Source of the DNA: Plazaster borealis
Taxonomy: Eukaryota > Echinodermata > Asteroidea > Forcipulatida > Labidiasteridae
Length of the DNA stretch: 64,000 nt
Direction: 5' to 3'
NCBI GenBank assembly: GCA_021014325.1
Contig: CM037472.1
Span: forward strand, 6,324,001 to 6,388,000
The position numbers and the translations under genes are program-made. Positions within the stretch are counted from its first letter, which is position 1. The number at the start of each line of letters is the position of its first letter. Shown in pieces: positions 13,095-25,700 of the stretch. Under the pieces are notes generated by a model. It searched no databases and was not told where the DNA came from. It worked only from the letters and a program-made list of their open reading frames with translations.

Positions 13095-13531
13095 TTAAAA
13101 GGTAGGGTCACAGATTGGTAAATACTCCAAAAATTAATGACCATAAAAACTTACTTGATGAGAAGCACTGCAGCTGTTGATAGTATAAACTATTTTGGTA
13201 AAGGATTCCATTCAAAGTAATATAGTTTGAAGTTGAGTTTGAATTTCGGAAACGATTCGTGCACAAATCAATTCTCAGATTTTTGAGGGTTGATGTACAT
13301 TCGCAAATGCTGCGGCCAGATATGTGGTTGGTACCCGCTGTCACCTCGCTAAACGTGGATGGATTCAGGGTTCTCGTGAAAATACTGCGACAGTTTTTTG
13401 CAGTTTTCTCAGCAAGCAGTCACTGTATTTAGCTGAAATTTTCACATGTGACTTTTATTGTATCTTTCTTGATAATTTTGACTATAAAAAATTTACGTTG
13501 ACAAAAACCCAATATATGACCCTACCTTTAA
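13095..13531. mobile_element. MITE with TTAAAGGTAGGGTCA ends
   Basis: The left end TTAAAAGGTAGGGTCA and right end TGACCCTACCTTTAA are inverted repeats about 440 bp apart. The inner sequence (ACTCCAAAAATTAATGACCATAAAA, GCAGCTGTTGATAGTATAAA) is a diverged relative of MITE family 1, so this looks like a subfamily that differs mainly at its termini. Confidence 0.65.
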
Positions 13532-13865
13532 GTTTGTCCTGGAGGATGTGCGTGAGCCAGATGTTTTTCTCAATACTCCAATCAAATTAGCTGTCTATAA
13601 TGGTTACAATAAATGCCTTGGTCCCAAACACCCCCCCCCCCCCCATCCGCAGTACACCCACTGGGGTAGGGTGATATACTTTTAGTGCAAGCCACCTCGT
13701 TTCATGTATCAATATTGACTCTTAACGAGATTATTCTCAGTTTATGTTCCATTACTGGGACATATTTCTGCAAAAAAAATTGAAAACACTAAGTATGTGT
13801 ACCATGGTCCCCCTCAAAACAAACAAACTAAACAATCAAACAAAACAACAGCAAAACACACACAC

Positions 13866-14252
13866 ACACACACACATGTTTGTAAATCCCGCTTACCGAG
13901 GACTTCTCTTTGTTCTCCCATTGTTTGGACAAAGTTTTTTTTAGCGACGTCCCCATTGGGTTTGTACACGAAAACGAAGCGAGGACGACCTCGCTCTGTC
14001 AAACACCTGTATCCCTTTTGTTAAAGTCCTCAGTTTCAATGGATAGACACGCTCACACACACATGTGTGAATCCCAGAAATCGAGGACTTCTCTTTGTAC
14101 TCTCATTGTTTGGACTTAGTTTTTTTTAGCGGCGTCCCCATTGGTTTTGTACACAAAAACGAAGCGAGGACGTCCTCGCTCTGTCAAACACCTGTATCCC
14201 TTTTGTTAAAGTCCTCGGTTTCAACGGGGAGACACGCTCACACACACACAAA
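13866..14252. repeat. 195-bp tandem duplication flanked by CA repeats
   Basis: Two copies of about 195 bp (13866-14057 and 14058-14252) each begin with ACACACACATGTKTG and run through GAGGACTTCTCTTTGT, AACGAAGCGAGGACG and ACACCTGTATCCCTTTTG to a CA-rich end. Each copy has an internal GAGGACGWCCTCGCT palindrome. Several overlapping open frames here are products of the duplication. Confidence 0.85.
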
Positions 14253-14684
14253 ACAGTTCTTTATCAGTTATACATGGAAAAAAGCCACACCGGGGATGTG
14301 CACTGTTGTTAAAATGCCTGAAAATGTATCAGTAATTATTAATCTCAAGAAATAAAAGCAGATGCCATGACATGAATATGTTAATTTCATTTGGATGTCT
14401 GAGGGAATGAGGTGTAAAAATTGTTAGAAAATTGTTTGTTAGTTCCCTTGGGGATTAGAATCACTTGCACTTGCCAGTAAATACTTGGTAATGAAGGTAC
14501 ATTTGACATTTCAGGCATGTGTGGTACCATTAGTATCTTTCACCAGCCTTTTTAATAGCAACTTGGCATTAGTGACAAGTTGATGAATCACCTAAAGTGC
14601 TCTGGCTCAGGAGTGGAATAAACATCCCTCCAACCCTGGGAGTTTCCATGCTCCTACATGAACAACAACAAAAGTCAAAGAGCA

Positions 14685-14736
14685 TTCAAATTCACCCCAT
14701 TTCAAGGTAAACACCTTGAAATGGGGTGAATTTGAA
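14685..14736. repeat. perfect 24-bp inverted repeat, 4-nt loop
   Basis: Positions 14685-14708 are the exact reverse complement of 14713-14736, with AAAC as the loop. The core of the arm is CACCCCATTTCAAGGT. It would form a stable cruciform or RNA hairpin. No repeat family or gene accounts for it. Confidence 0.8.
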
Positions 14737-17122
14737 CTCTCTGTCTTTGAGAAAAAACAAAGCTTCTCATTACGCTTGGTTCCTTCTTCAGATGTTTAGC
14801 AATGTTGTCATCATGGCTGTTTGAAACAATGAATACTTTTGATTGAATGTAAAGTTGTGTCAAAAGATTGGGAAGAGGAAATTAGAGCGTGTTTAAAAAT
14901 GTTTGAATGCCTTTTTGAAGGGTGGTATGTCCCTCATACCCATCCACGTCGGTAAAATTATGGAGCTTCAAAGAAGTAAATGCACTTTGGATATTAACCA
15001 TATAATAAGTAAATTGGAGGAATAAAGTGACAAATGTGAAAATGGGCAAGGCCGGGGGAATAATATGGCCACATGATGGAGTGAATAAGTGGCTTGCCAG
15101 GCTGTTCTGAAGGCCAACAGTAGAGAACAAACCATGGTAACAGGGTCACAGTGGATTATCATCTCATTGAGTGTGTGACTGACAACATATGGTGGATAAG
15201 CCTGCTCTGTAATTCTGGTTAGAACCCCGCCCCTCCAGATCTGCTGACTGAAGAACAAGGACGCTACAACAGTTTTGAAGGAGGTGAGGGGGATTCAAAG
15301 TGCCACAACTGTAGCTGTTGATTCCAGTAGCTTGCGTATCTAGGAGCTGCTTAATGAGTAATTATGAGCTATTTTTAAATTTTGTGAAATGTGGCAGAGT
15401 GTGCCCTAGATATGTGCGCCTATAGTTTTACTGCTGATTGTGGAGGCCTGTTGAATGCTAAACAGCCCTACTCACTGCAAACAACCAGTACCATCTCCTT
15501 ATCAGATAACATTATTCAACAATTTCTCGCATTGTACTGGGTTGTCGAAGTTGGGCAAGGTGCATGTAACATCATTTTTAATGCTGGTAGAAAATCTCTC
15601 GTTGTGATATGTTTATGGTTGATTCTTAAAAAGGTTTCAACTAGGTGCCGGAGTCATGAGAGTGAGACGGTGCGAAAACATCAAGGTTATGGTTAATATT
15701 TTGAACAGTTTCTCTCATGTTTACAAAAATTGAACAGAGTTATTGGGAAGAATTAAATACCTATGGCTATAGCACTTGCTCTTTACTTTCTTGGAAATCT
15801 GTCCATTGTGTAGCATTTTCATTGCCTCATACTCTTACATGGAACAATCTTTAACAGAGAAATTTGTATCTTGTGTCAGGAAAACATTCAGCATTTATCA
15901 AACCTCACCGCATCTTGTAAAGAGAGAGAAAACAATTTGCAAACTTGATGAAGTGTATCTTTCTTGCCTAGTGTTGCATGTCAATCAGTGCAACAAACTG
16001 CCAATTAGAGCTCACACTGTTTATACCAGATGAAAAATGGCCAACACATAATTAGTTTCCAGTATAGAAAGCACTGTGACATGTGTACGTACAGCTTTGT
16101 GTTGGATCAATGGTGTTTGTTTTGTGGGGGTTTTTCTTTTCTTTTAGGCATGCAACTTTTCAGCCTATCAGTTGATTTCCTCTTTCTTCTTTAAATCTAG
16201 AGCCATTAAAAAACCTAATGAACAGCATACAAGCTTGCCTGGTGTTTGGGAGGAAAAAATTCCCTTTTTTTTCAAACTGACTGTAATTTTTTTTTTTTTT
16301 TTTTTAAATTGTTGAACTTTACAAAAGTGGTTGACAGGTATTTCCAGGCTACTTGAGTATTTCCATAGATTAAACAAGCATGTCACATTATAACTATTGA
16401 TGTATAATCGTCAATATTTAATAATAATCTCTTTTGGTAAATGAATATGCCAGTGTAAATTGCCCAATTTAACACTGTTATAAAAATGGGGTTGAAAATA
16501 TCCAGATAGTACAGAAAATCTAACTTTCTTTTACAAAATTAGAGCTTTCTCAAAATGAGCTATTTAACGCTTTAATGACATCACAGTTGAGTTGTTAAGT
16601 CAACGGTTCATAGGCCTTTTGTGATATGTTAAAATTTTTATTTATGGATATTTAAATCATCACAAGAAATACATTACAGACCTTTCCCTAAAAAAGCACT
16701 TCGACTGAAATCCCAGAATGTCATTTGAGTCACTAAGGAAATAAATAATGAAAAAATATTTATTATTTTTCGCTGAAGATCTGACGCTATCACATTGAAC
16801 AAAGAGAAACCCTGGCTCCGGCGGGAATTCATACCACTGGCTTAATTTTCAAGTTACATACAAGAATGTGTACACAGAGTTGAATACCAAGATTCAGTGC
16901 CAGTTATGTCCTGCAATGTAAACATGGAGTGTCTCCCTAAATGGTGTTTAGTTCAGGCTGAAGGAAGGATGGGTGACATTCTTGCTCTATGGTACAACAC
17001 TCTCTCACTGGCTGCTGACAATATGAATCGTGTGTATCCTGGCAATGGTAAAGATCGAGTTTAGATGGGATGTGAATCTTGTGATTTGAAATAGACTTAG
17101 TTTAGCAAACTAAATTGTATGG
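14737..17122. other. intergenic DNA, no gene seen
   Basis: Open frames at 14882-15258 (minus) and 15391-15696 and 15776-16033 (plus) have no recognisable motif or splice context. There is a poly-T run at about 16288-16305. Confidence 0.4.
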
Positions 17123-17500
17123 TTTAAAGGCATCGTACACGTTTGGTAATTACTCAAAATATATATTAGCATGAAAACTGACTTGGTAACAAGTAACAGA
17201 GAGCTGTTGATAGTATAAAACATTGTGAGAAACGACTCCCTCTGAAGTAACGTAGTTTTTGAGAAAGAGGTAATTTCTCACTAAAATAATAAAAGACTTC
17301 TAGCTAGAAGCCTTTTATTCCTATCTGAAAGCACACAAATTTGTACAACAAGGGTGTTTTTTCTTTCATAATTTTCTTGCAACTTCGATGACCAATTGAG
17401 CCCAAATTTTCACAGGCTTGTTATATTATGCATATGTTGGGATACACCAAGTGAGAACACTGGTCTTTGACAATTACCAAACGTGTACGATGCCTTTAAA
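17123..17500. mobile_element. MITE family 1, copy b
   Basis: This copy has the most symmetrical ends: TTTAAAGGCATCGTACACG on the left and CGTGTACGATGCCTTTAAA on the right. The middle holds AAGACTTCTAGCTAGAAGCCTTT, a variant of the central palindrome. The body matches the copies at 11003, 21754 and 33011. Confidence 0.9.
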
Positions 17501-17504
17501 GATT

Positions 17505-17860
17505 CATGGCCCGATTTTCGCTGAAAGAATTTGTTTCCCTGATTTGTTTTTGAAGTTTTTACATGAAGGCAAATTCAAGATACCAAAACTTTTGCAAATA
17601 TGACAAAATACACGTAACTTGCAAAATTGTTTGCATGGCTGATGGACGTGAGATAGTGTCGGGATCTCAACAATAATCGTTTTTTAGTTTTTAATTAACT
17701 ACCCCTTATCAATGGCATATTTGTTCGTGCAATTTCTTAAATGACAGCTTATAACTTTCTTGAATCTCTAGAAATAGCTCTATAAAAATAGCTCTTTAAA
17801 ATTTAAATCTAAATTTTGGAATCAAATTGTCAAAAAATCTCAATAGAGAAGAAAATGATA
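17505..17860. repeat. interspersed repeat family R3, copy 1
   Basis: Shares ordered motifs (TTTTCGCTGAAAGAA, then TAATTAACTACCCCTTATCA, GCTTATAACTTTCTTGAATC, ATAGCTMTTTTAAA) with 26470-27060 and 36283-36560, and on the opposite strand more weakly with 21490-21660. It is non-coding. Its termini are not resolved, so the element class is unknown. Confidence 0.5.
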
Positions 17861-18240
17861 ACTTAAAGCTGAAGTGCTGCTCTGTTTTTTGGAAGAGTTA
17901 TAATAATCCTCAAATCATATTTTTAATAAACATGCCGTACAACCAGACTGGGGTTTTTCACGTTCATGATTTGTGGGGTCTTCAAATGCCATTTATGGGA
18001 CTTTGATAATATTTCAGACAAACTATTCTCAGGATGGTGGATTAGGACTGTACTTGGCTTTAACTGAATCTCAATTTTGTACCCCTGGTAATTACTAAAT
18101 GTTAATTTTGTCTGTAATGAATATTGAAAGCATTTTAAAGATTATCATATAAATTGAAAATATATTTACTTTATTTTACTATACCTAAATAGTACAGTAA
18201 ATTTACTTAGTTTAATTTATGCATCCTATAACAGGTACAT

Positions 18241-18645
18241 TTAAAGGGATTGTATACGTTTGTTAATTGGAACCTACTCTTTGTTAATCCTATATAGTTG
18301 TAGATATATACCATAAAACTAACCTGTGAAAATTTCATTTCAAAAGGTGGTAGAGTTTTTGAGATATTGCCGAAAATCTGGAGCGGTTATGTCCACGCAG
18401 GAAGAATAATCTGCAATTGAAATACACAATCTGAGAAACAGTGCTGCTTGCAGTAATGCTTCTTAGATTAATTTTTTGGGGGAAAATATGATATCTTTTT
18501 GAAACTGAAAATGATATATTTTCCCAAGTGAAAAGTTTCTCAAAATGCATTATTCTATCCAGAATAATTTACTTCTTACCAAGTAAGTTTTTATTGCCAT
18601 TAATTTTCAGAGTCATTACCAAACGTATACGTACAGAAACTTTAA
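18241..18645. mobile_element. diverged MITE related to family 1
   Basis: The left end TTAAAGGGATTGTATACGTTTG and the right end ACGTATACGTACAGAAACTTTAA are imperfect inverted repeats. The inside carries GTGAAAATTTCATTTCAAAAG and TTGAGATATTGCC motifs that recur in inverted order at 27285-27400. Confidence 0.55.
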
Positions 18646-21600
18646 CAAGGCATTTAACAAAATAATAAAAAAGCCTGGGGATTGTCCAAAAGGGAATTAA
18701 ATCACAACCTAAAATGGGAATCCAGAATTAGCTGCGCTCATATCATGAAGGCGGAAAAGACATACAATATAAAGCCCCCAAGGAGATGGGTAATTTATTT
18801 AGTAAATTGCATGACAAAAAATATCCATGAAACCGTCTCGTTTCAGTTGTTATATGAAGATTTGTTGTTTACGTTTTGCCTCTAAAGCAATACTTCTAAT
18901 AGATTCACAGGGATATTCTTTAAATCCACATTTTACCTTTTGAAAAGAGTTTTGTCTCAGATTTCTTCTTGAAAATTCACTTACATTTCAATATTTTAAC
19001 ATAATATGAATCTCAGATATTCGCAACAAACCAGCAGCTCCTTTATTTGTTGGTTTTATTCTGAATGATGTAACTTTAGCACCGATTTTTTCTTAAACAC
19101 TGTGATTGTGCCTACATTGAATAATAGTACTACAGCAGATCGTGTACAACAATCACACCATTCCAAGCACAGGAACAAGGGGCGTATCCCTCCAAGTTAA
19201 TATAATGGTATATTGATACAGTAGTCGATGTGCACATTGAAACAACCTACTTCAAATCGAGTGCAATGTGTTTGCATTAGTGCCCCAAGCGCTGCCAAAT
19301 CATGATTTGATGGAAACATTGTGTTGTTCCTGGTTCACGAAAATCCCCTTTCCACTAATTCTCATTACACTAGGCATTTGAAACAAGAAGTAAAAACAGA
19401 TAAATTAAAAAAAATTATATAAATATTCCATTTCCAAATGTACAAGATTAGTGCATTATCGTGGGTAAGAGGATTTCAGTTTGGGCACAGAGTTATCCTC
19501 ATTTGGGTTATCATTAAACATATAACAGTAGTTAAAGATGGAAAAATTGCACCAAATGTACCCTTCAAAATATAAAAGCGGTCATGTTATCTATTATCTG
19601 CTGTGCTGCTTTTTCAAAGCACTGAGCAAACTTGCCTTGCTATAGTGTTCATCTATATTTGATATCAACCATAGGCCAGAGTAAATGACAAACAACCAGC
19701 CATGATTGCACAAAGTTAATCACTAATCGTATTGTATTGATTCAAGTTCTTTACATAATTTACTGTTTGTCAGCGCAAGTTTATTGTTGAAAGACTAAGG
19801 GTACAAAGGTCTACATGGTATCATTGCATTGGGTAACCTTTACAACCCGCCTGTATAGTCTAATTCACATTTGGTGATAAAGTTCCTGCTTAAATTTTTA
19901 ACTAAATTTATTCCCACCATATGTTGTGCTTGAACTGATATGCCTTGCAAATAGTAGCCTAGCATACCCCTCTGCAAACTCTCTGAGCACAGGGGATATG
20001 TTATTGAATATATTGAAAGCTGAACTGAGAACTGACGGCATTTCCTTACACCCTGCCATCAGATGCAACAACATGTAGGTCGACTCAAATTTCTCATCCA
20101 CTCTGCGTTCAGGCAATTTCACTCTTGTTGATGTCCAGAATCTGGCGTCTTATTTGGCACACACAAATTATGACCATATTTTATCCCTTTTTTCATTTTT
20201 AACTGTGAATGCTGTCCAAATTAACTAATGGCAAATGGTAGCTCAGACCATAGATAACTAATGTTTTGATGTTATCTTTGTAATTCCTTCTGTAATGCTG
20301 AGACAGACATGAATCGTATGCAAAGGCAACATACATGTACATTGCAAGAGTGAAACTTCGGTGAAAAACCAACCAAAGGGGGGAGTTTTTTTATAGGAAT
20401 CTTCATTGATTTAGAATTATAAGTTATCAGTCAGATTATAAAGCAAAGTCTAAAGTTATGATCATATCAGTTCTTGGGGAATAGCAATGTCATTCCAAGT
20501 TCCAATCATGCCACCTTCCAACCTTCCACTACATGTGAAAACACTTAAAAGTAAAGAAAACGATCAAAATTTATTTTTGAGGAAATAATTCTTATAGAGT
20601 AGAGAAAAGATGGCACAAGAAAACATAAGGGGGATTTATTGACTAAAATTAATAATCAAAATATACCCAAGTAAAAAAAACAAAATTGTGTAAGAAAATG
20701 AATGAATGGACTAAAAGAACGGAAAACCTTACCAAAGTTCTCAAAAATTAATACCCTAAAATTTTAATTAGCCTACTGCAATACTATGTTCAAAAGTATT
20801 TTATTCATCATACAGGTAGCCTGTGGAAGTATCTTGAATCTTGATAAATTTATTTTATTTGTATTTATTATATATATTGATATGCGTTCGTTTTATTCAA
20901 TATTTTTTAATACAGAGAACTTCGACCTTATTAATGAAATACCGTGCAAACGTGGGTGTAGAAATAAGTAGTACATACACATTCCATAAAAAAATAAAAA
21001 CGGTGATGAATGTTCACGAAATTACTGAAAATTCTAGTGAGCAACACTCTGATGGTTGGTGAAATAAACTGTATGGTGACCTTTTAGAAAGATAAACATA
21101 GGAAAATTACTTCCGTTCATGGATTGATCCTATACAATAATGTTGCGCCTTCTGGAAAAAATGTTATCATCATAATTATTAATAGGCCTACGAGCTTTCT
21201 TTTCCATTTTGGCGCTACTCATTTTCAATAGAGGGCGCTCTTTAAGATTACCGGTCGGAGCTAGCTGTCTTTGCCTTGCCAATTTTGTACATACAAAAAT
21301 GAGCGGAATTGGAACCTTCTGCTTTTGAAATATCTCTGCAACTATTGTAAGATTTAAGTATACAGCAAATGGAATAAAATAATTAATACATATATTAATT
21401 AATTAATTAATTAATAAAACTTGAAAGAACAAGTTTGTGAAAAAAATGGGATTGCATTAAATGTGAGCTATATAAGTATAGTTATCAGTTGCCAACTTTA
21501 TTGTGAAAGATGCTCGGTCTGAGTTTTTGACTGATTTGACCCGAAAAGATTAATTTAAATATACTTTTAATAGCTATTTTTATAGATTCGAGAAATTTTA

Positions 21601-21753
21601 TCAGCTTTGATGGCCTTGTCACAAACAATCCGCCAATGATAGTTATAGCTAATTTAAAATTAAAGGTATCGTACACGTTTGGTAGTTAACTGGTTAACTG
21701 AGGAAATAAATCAAAAATGTATTATAAATACATCAAGATGTTCACACTCACAG
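18646..21753. other. intergenic DNA
   Basis: AT-rich DNA with no supported gene other than the unexplained minus-strand frame noted at 19895-20150. At about 21664-21755 a fragment (GGTATCGTACACGTTTGGTA, then AACTGGTTAACTGAGG) recurs at 26396-26460, and an AATT/TTAA-rich microsatellite is near 21385-21415. Confidence 0.4.
19895..20150 (-). pseudogene. unidentified protein-like open frame
   Basis: A minus-strand frame of about 84 codons stays open between stops. It has unusually protein-like composition for this region: acidic, basic and hydrophobic residues alternate, with stretches such as EKFESTYMLLHLMAGCK and SPVLREFAEGYARLLFARH that could be amphipathic helices. I recognise no family. No clear acceptor or donor was found at its edges, and the terminal stop is TAA at 19898-19900. 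It may be a remnant of a transposon protein or an isolated exon. Confidence 0.25.
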
Positions 21754-22129
21754 TTAAAGGCACTGTACACATGTGGTAATTACTCAAAACAAATATTAGC
21801 TTAAAAACTTACTTGGTAACAAGCAACGGAGAGCTGTTGATTGTATAAAACATTGTAGGAAACGACTCCCTCTGAAGTAACGTAGTTTTTGAGAAAGAGG
21901 TAATTTCTCACTAAAATAATAAACACTTCTTGCAAGAAGTTTTTATTCCTATCTGAAAGCACACAAATTTGTACAACAAGGGTGTTTTTCTCTTTCATCA
22001 TTTTCTTGCAACTTCGATGACCAATTGAGCCCAAACTTTAACAGGCTTGTTATTTTATGCATATGTTGGGATACACTAAGTGAGAACACTGGTCTTTGAC
22101 AATTACCAAACGTGTTCAGTGCCTTTAAA
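21754..22129. mobile_element. MITE family 1, copy c
   Basis: The ends TTAAAGGCACTGTACACATG and CGTGTTCAGTGCCTTTAA are inverted, and the central palindrome CACTTCTTGCAAGAAGTTTTT is present. The copy is full length and ends about 640 bp upstream of the SCCPDH start codon, so it may lie in the distal promoter region of that gene. Confidence 0.88.
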
Positions 22130-22768
22130 CAAGAATTGTCGGGATCCCTGCATTATCTCACGTCATTCAACAATGTACATTGTTTTGCATGTTACATCTT
22201 CATGTATTTTGGGCATTTTCTGTGGCACATGTTATGCGAAAGTTTATTTGTAAGGGTTTAGTTTTGAAACGGCATCATCTGTCGAAATTCGTCCAGCGGA
22301 AAAATAAAATCTGTGAAAATAGGCCATGCAATTAACGTCGATATTCAATAATAAACATTAAAGTTATGAAAGTTATGAAGGGAACCTGTGTTTGTTCAGA
22401 AACAATGTACATATACGTTTTTATAGCCAGCGTCTTAAAAAACGCAAAGAATTTGAACAAGTTGTATTTTCAAACACAATTCATTTCTTTGATTTCTGAC
22501 TCTTGCTTTTTTTGCGTTCACAAAAACATCAACAACTTCACCATTTTTGGTCACTGGGTGGCGCTGTAATGTTAATGTTAACGTGACACGAACAACCCCG
22601 GGTGTGCAATGCTATCCCTTCCTTCTGAGCTGTCTAGTCCTCTTTGCGTTGCTCATACACAAATAATGTGTAGTTATCTTTGATCAGCCCGAAGAATTCG
22701 AAGAACCCCTATCAGCAAACTGATATAGCTAGCTAGCTACAACCAGGAACTGGAACATTTTCAACAAA
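22130..22768 (+). promoter_or_regulatory. 5' flank and 5' UTR region of the SCCPDH-like gene
   Basis: This 640-bp segment lies between the last MITE and the start codon. I see no strong TATA box. Immediately before the ATG the context CAACAAAATGG is favourable for initiation, and a GCTAGCTAGCT run sits about 35 bp upstream. The transcription start cannot be placed from sequence alone. Confidence 0.4.
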
Positions 22769-25700
22769 ATGGTGACTTCAAGCGATGGTCGCGCCTTTGG
22801 TGTAATCGTCTTCGGTGCAAGTGGATTCACAGGCCAGTTTGTGGTGCAAGAGTTGGCCAGGGTCTCCGATGAAGAGCCAGGCTTGACGTGGGCCATAGCT
22901 GGCAGAAATCGGGAGAAACTTCAAGCGGTACTGAAGGAGGCTGAGGAAGTCACAGGTCGGCCTAATCATATGATTCATATGTCATTAAATGTGGCCAAGT
23001 GTGTAAACCTTTTTAAGGGTTCATCACACCAGCCCGGCCTGGGTAAGACGTCGTCAGTCTCCGTTGCACTGCCACTGACATTGTGACAGTGGCAATGGAG
23101 ACTGGTGTCCTACAGTCCCACATCATGACATTTACCAGGGCTAGCATGGCTAGGTTCTTTTTACACTTGGCCACACGAGTGGGGCTAAGTAAAATGGTAC
23201 CTTTTCCACTTGATTTTGTTGATTCGGATTTAGTCCTCTTTATTTAAGTGAAGTAATTATGAGGACCGTACATATTTATTTCTTTTTGTTAAAACTATAA
23301 AAGAAAAAAAGAAAAAGGGATGTAGGGTCCTGCTGTAGTACATAGTAGTCCTCTACTCTAGTGCTTGTAACTAGTCTGAGGATGATTTGTGCCATGGAGG
23401 TGCATATGATTTATGACATCAGTTGAATAATGCCTTATCACTAATTCTATTAAAAATAATATTTATAATAATTTACAAGGCTGACCAGTATCTTTCCAAA
23501 ATGGGAGAATCGGAATGGGAATTATCAAATTGTTTCAACCATTTAACAGAAAAGAATATTCATAATAAATCATGAAGAATAAGTATCTTTCCATTGAAAT
23601 GGGTTTTTTGTTTTAAAACCGGAAAGGTAATCTGCTTTTCTTCAATTTTTTAAATACTCTCAATTTAAGGCCATTGTTCTTGAAAAAGAACAATTTATTA
23701 CCTTCCAGCCTGTAATCTAGGCCCTACTCTACACTGCTTCATGCTAGTGCTAATGCGAGTAGTTTCAATTCTAAAGTTAGATGGCCGTGGTTAGACTAAG
23801 GTTGGGTGACATGTGTGGGTTCTTCGGTTCTGCAGTGGATGCAAAACTTGATGTATTATCATGATTATTGCGTCTTTACATAATCGGAATAAAAAGTAGA
23901 AGAGGAAGTAATTGAGCACCTAATGCCACTTTTCCATTCACTAATGCACAAAACTTAATCTTATCATGATCTTATCTGCATATATACAACTTCAAAGTGG
24001 ATTGAAGATAATATTTTCGGTCACAACTAGTAGGCCTCAACAATAAATTGGCATTCTTCTTTAATATTTTAGTTTTACAGGTTTACAAGTTCCAATACTA
24101 TCACCATCAACAGTGATCCAACTGTGTTTTCTTATGAAGAAGTTTGTGTGGTTTTAAAGTATTTTGAGTATTCAGCCAGAACCAGCATGTTTCTACATGA
24201 AATATGGTTTCAAAATGGTACATTTGAAACTGAAAGTGAAAAGTAACTTTGGCTTGTTGAAGTGCAAGTTATCCTTTTGAAATATTCCAGTATATTTTCA
24301 TTTGGTTTGTCAACATATTGTTATATTTATCCTCCAGCAAACTTGAGTTGTTGCTGATTGGTTAGTGTTATCTAATAATCCTATATCCCACTCCAAAATA
24401 CTGTATTGCATCCTGTTAATGAAATAACATGCTTAGTATAATACACGGAGGATGCGGAGGCCATGGCCTCTGTTGCCCCTGGTCTTGGCCTTGGTGCCCC
24501 TTCAAAAGTTTCCCTTAGCAAAATGAAAATGGCCTTGCCCTGTCCAAGATGAAAGTCCAGGCCTGCAATACGCATTACTGCAGCGTGTTAAATGGTTGTG
24601 AATATCAAGAAATTACATGCTGTCAGCGTTTATCAGCACAATCGTCCCTGATACTTACTTTTAAGTCCAGCCTTTTCAAGAATGTAATAGTCTGATTTTG
24701 TTGTTCAAATCATTTTTTTAAATCTTGGTATTTGTGCAAACATTTGGAAACAAAACACACAAATGAGGTTGAAACCTTAAGAAAATTGAAATGAAAGAAT
24801 TTTGTTTTGTTTCAAATTATTCTCTTTTGCAAGTTTGGTGGCGGATAAATTCATCATTCCGTGCATGCTAGTGGGTTACGGAAAAACTAAAGTGCATGCG
24901 TCCCTCAGCCTTCAGTCTCATTGCTTATGATATTGATGCAGAAGTGCGAAAATTTGTTTTTGTATTCCACTCGCAACTTGATCTTTATCTGATAACTTGT
25001 GACGCTTTAATATCCACCAATTTATGTCAAATTTGAAATCTATAAAATTGCAAATCCTAATTCCATGTTTGAGTTGTACATGATACATTTGACACAGAGA
25101 GGTGTCGTCCTTGTTAGTCCCTGTATCTTTTGGAATCCCAGTATATATTGATTTGAAGTTTTTGATACCTTGGTTTTTCTGTCATTGCATACGTACATTG
25201 TACAATTACAACCTATGTGTTTAAAAAATAAAATGAGCAATTTCGATGCACTATTTCAAAATTCTGGCTGAAGCTATAGGAACAAGTTCACAGGTCTGGA
25301 ATTTACAGGAGGCCATAGTCTCTGTTTCCCCTGTCTTGGCCTTGGCGTCCCTTCAAAAGTCTCCCATACACTTTAAGATTTTCCAATGGAAGTGCCCTTT
25401 GCAAAATGAAAATGGCCTTGCCCTCTCCAAGATGGAATTCCAAGCCTGCGTTCAAATCATGAGTCACATCAAGAACAAGCAGATTTATAGATCTTTTATT
25501 TGGCTCTGTTTTTACAGGTAAAGATTTAAAGGATGTTGGTGTACTGGTGGCTAATGTTAATGATCACCAATCCATGGATGATATGTGTGGCCAAGGCAAA
25601 GTGTTGCTCAACTGTGTAGGGCCGGTGAGTGTTAAACCATGTATGGATCTAGGAATTCAAATCACATCATTTCGGTGTTTTCTTTAACTTCGACAAAAGT

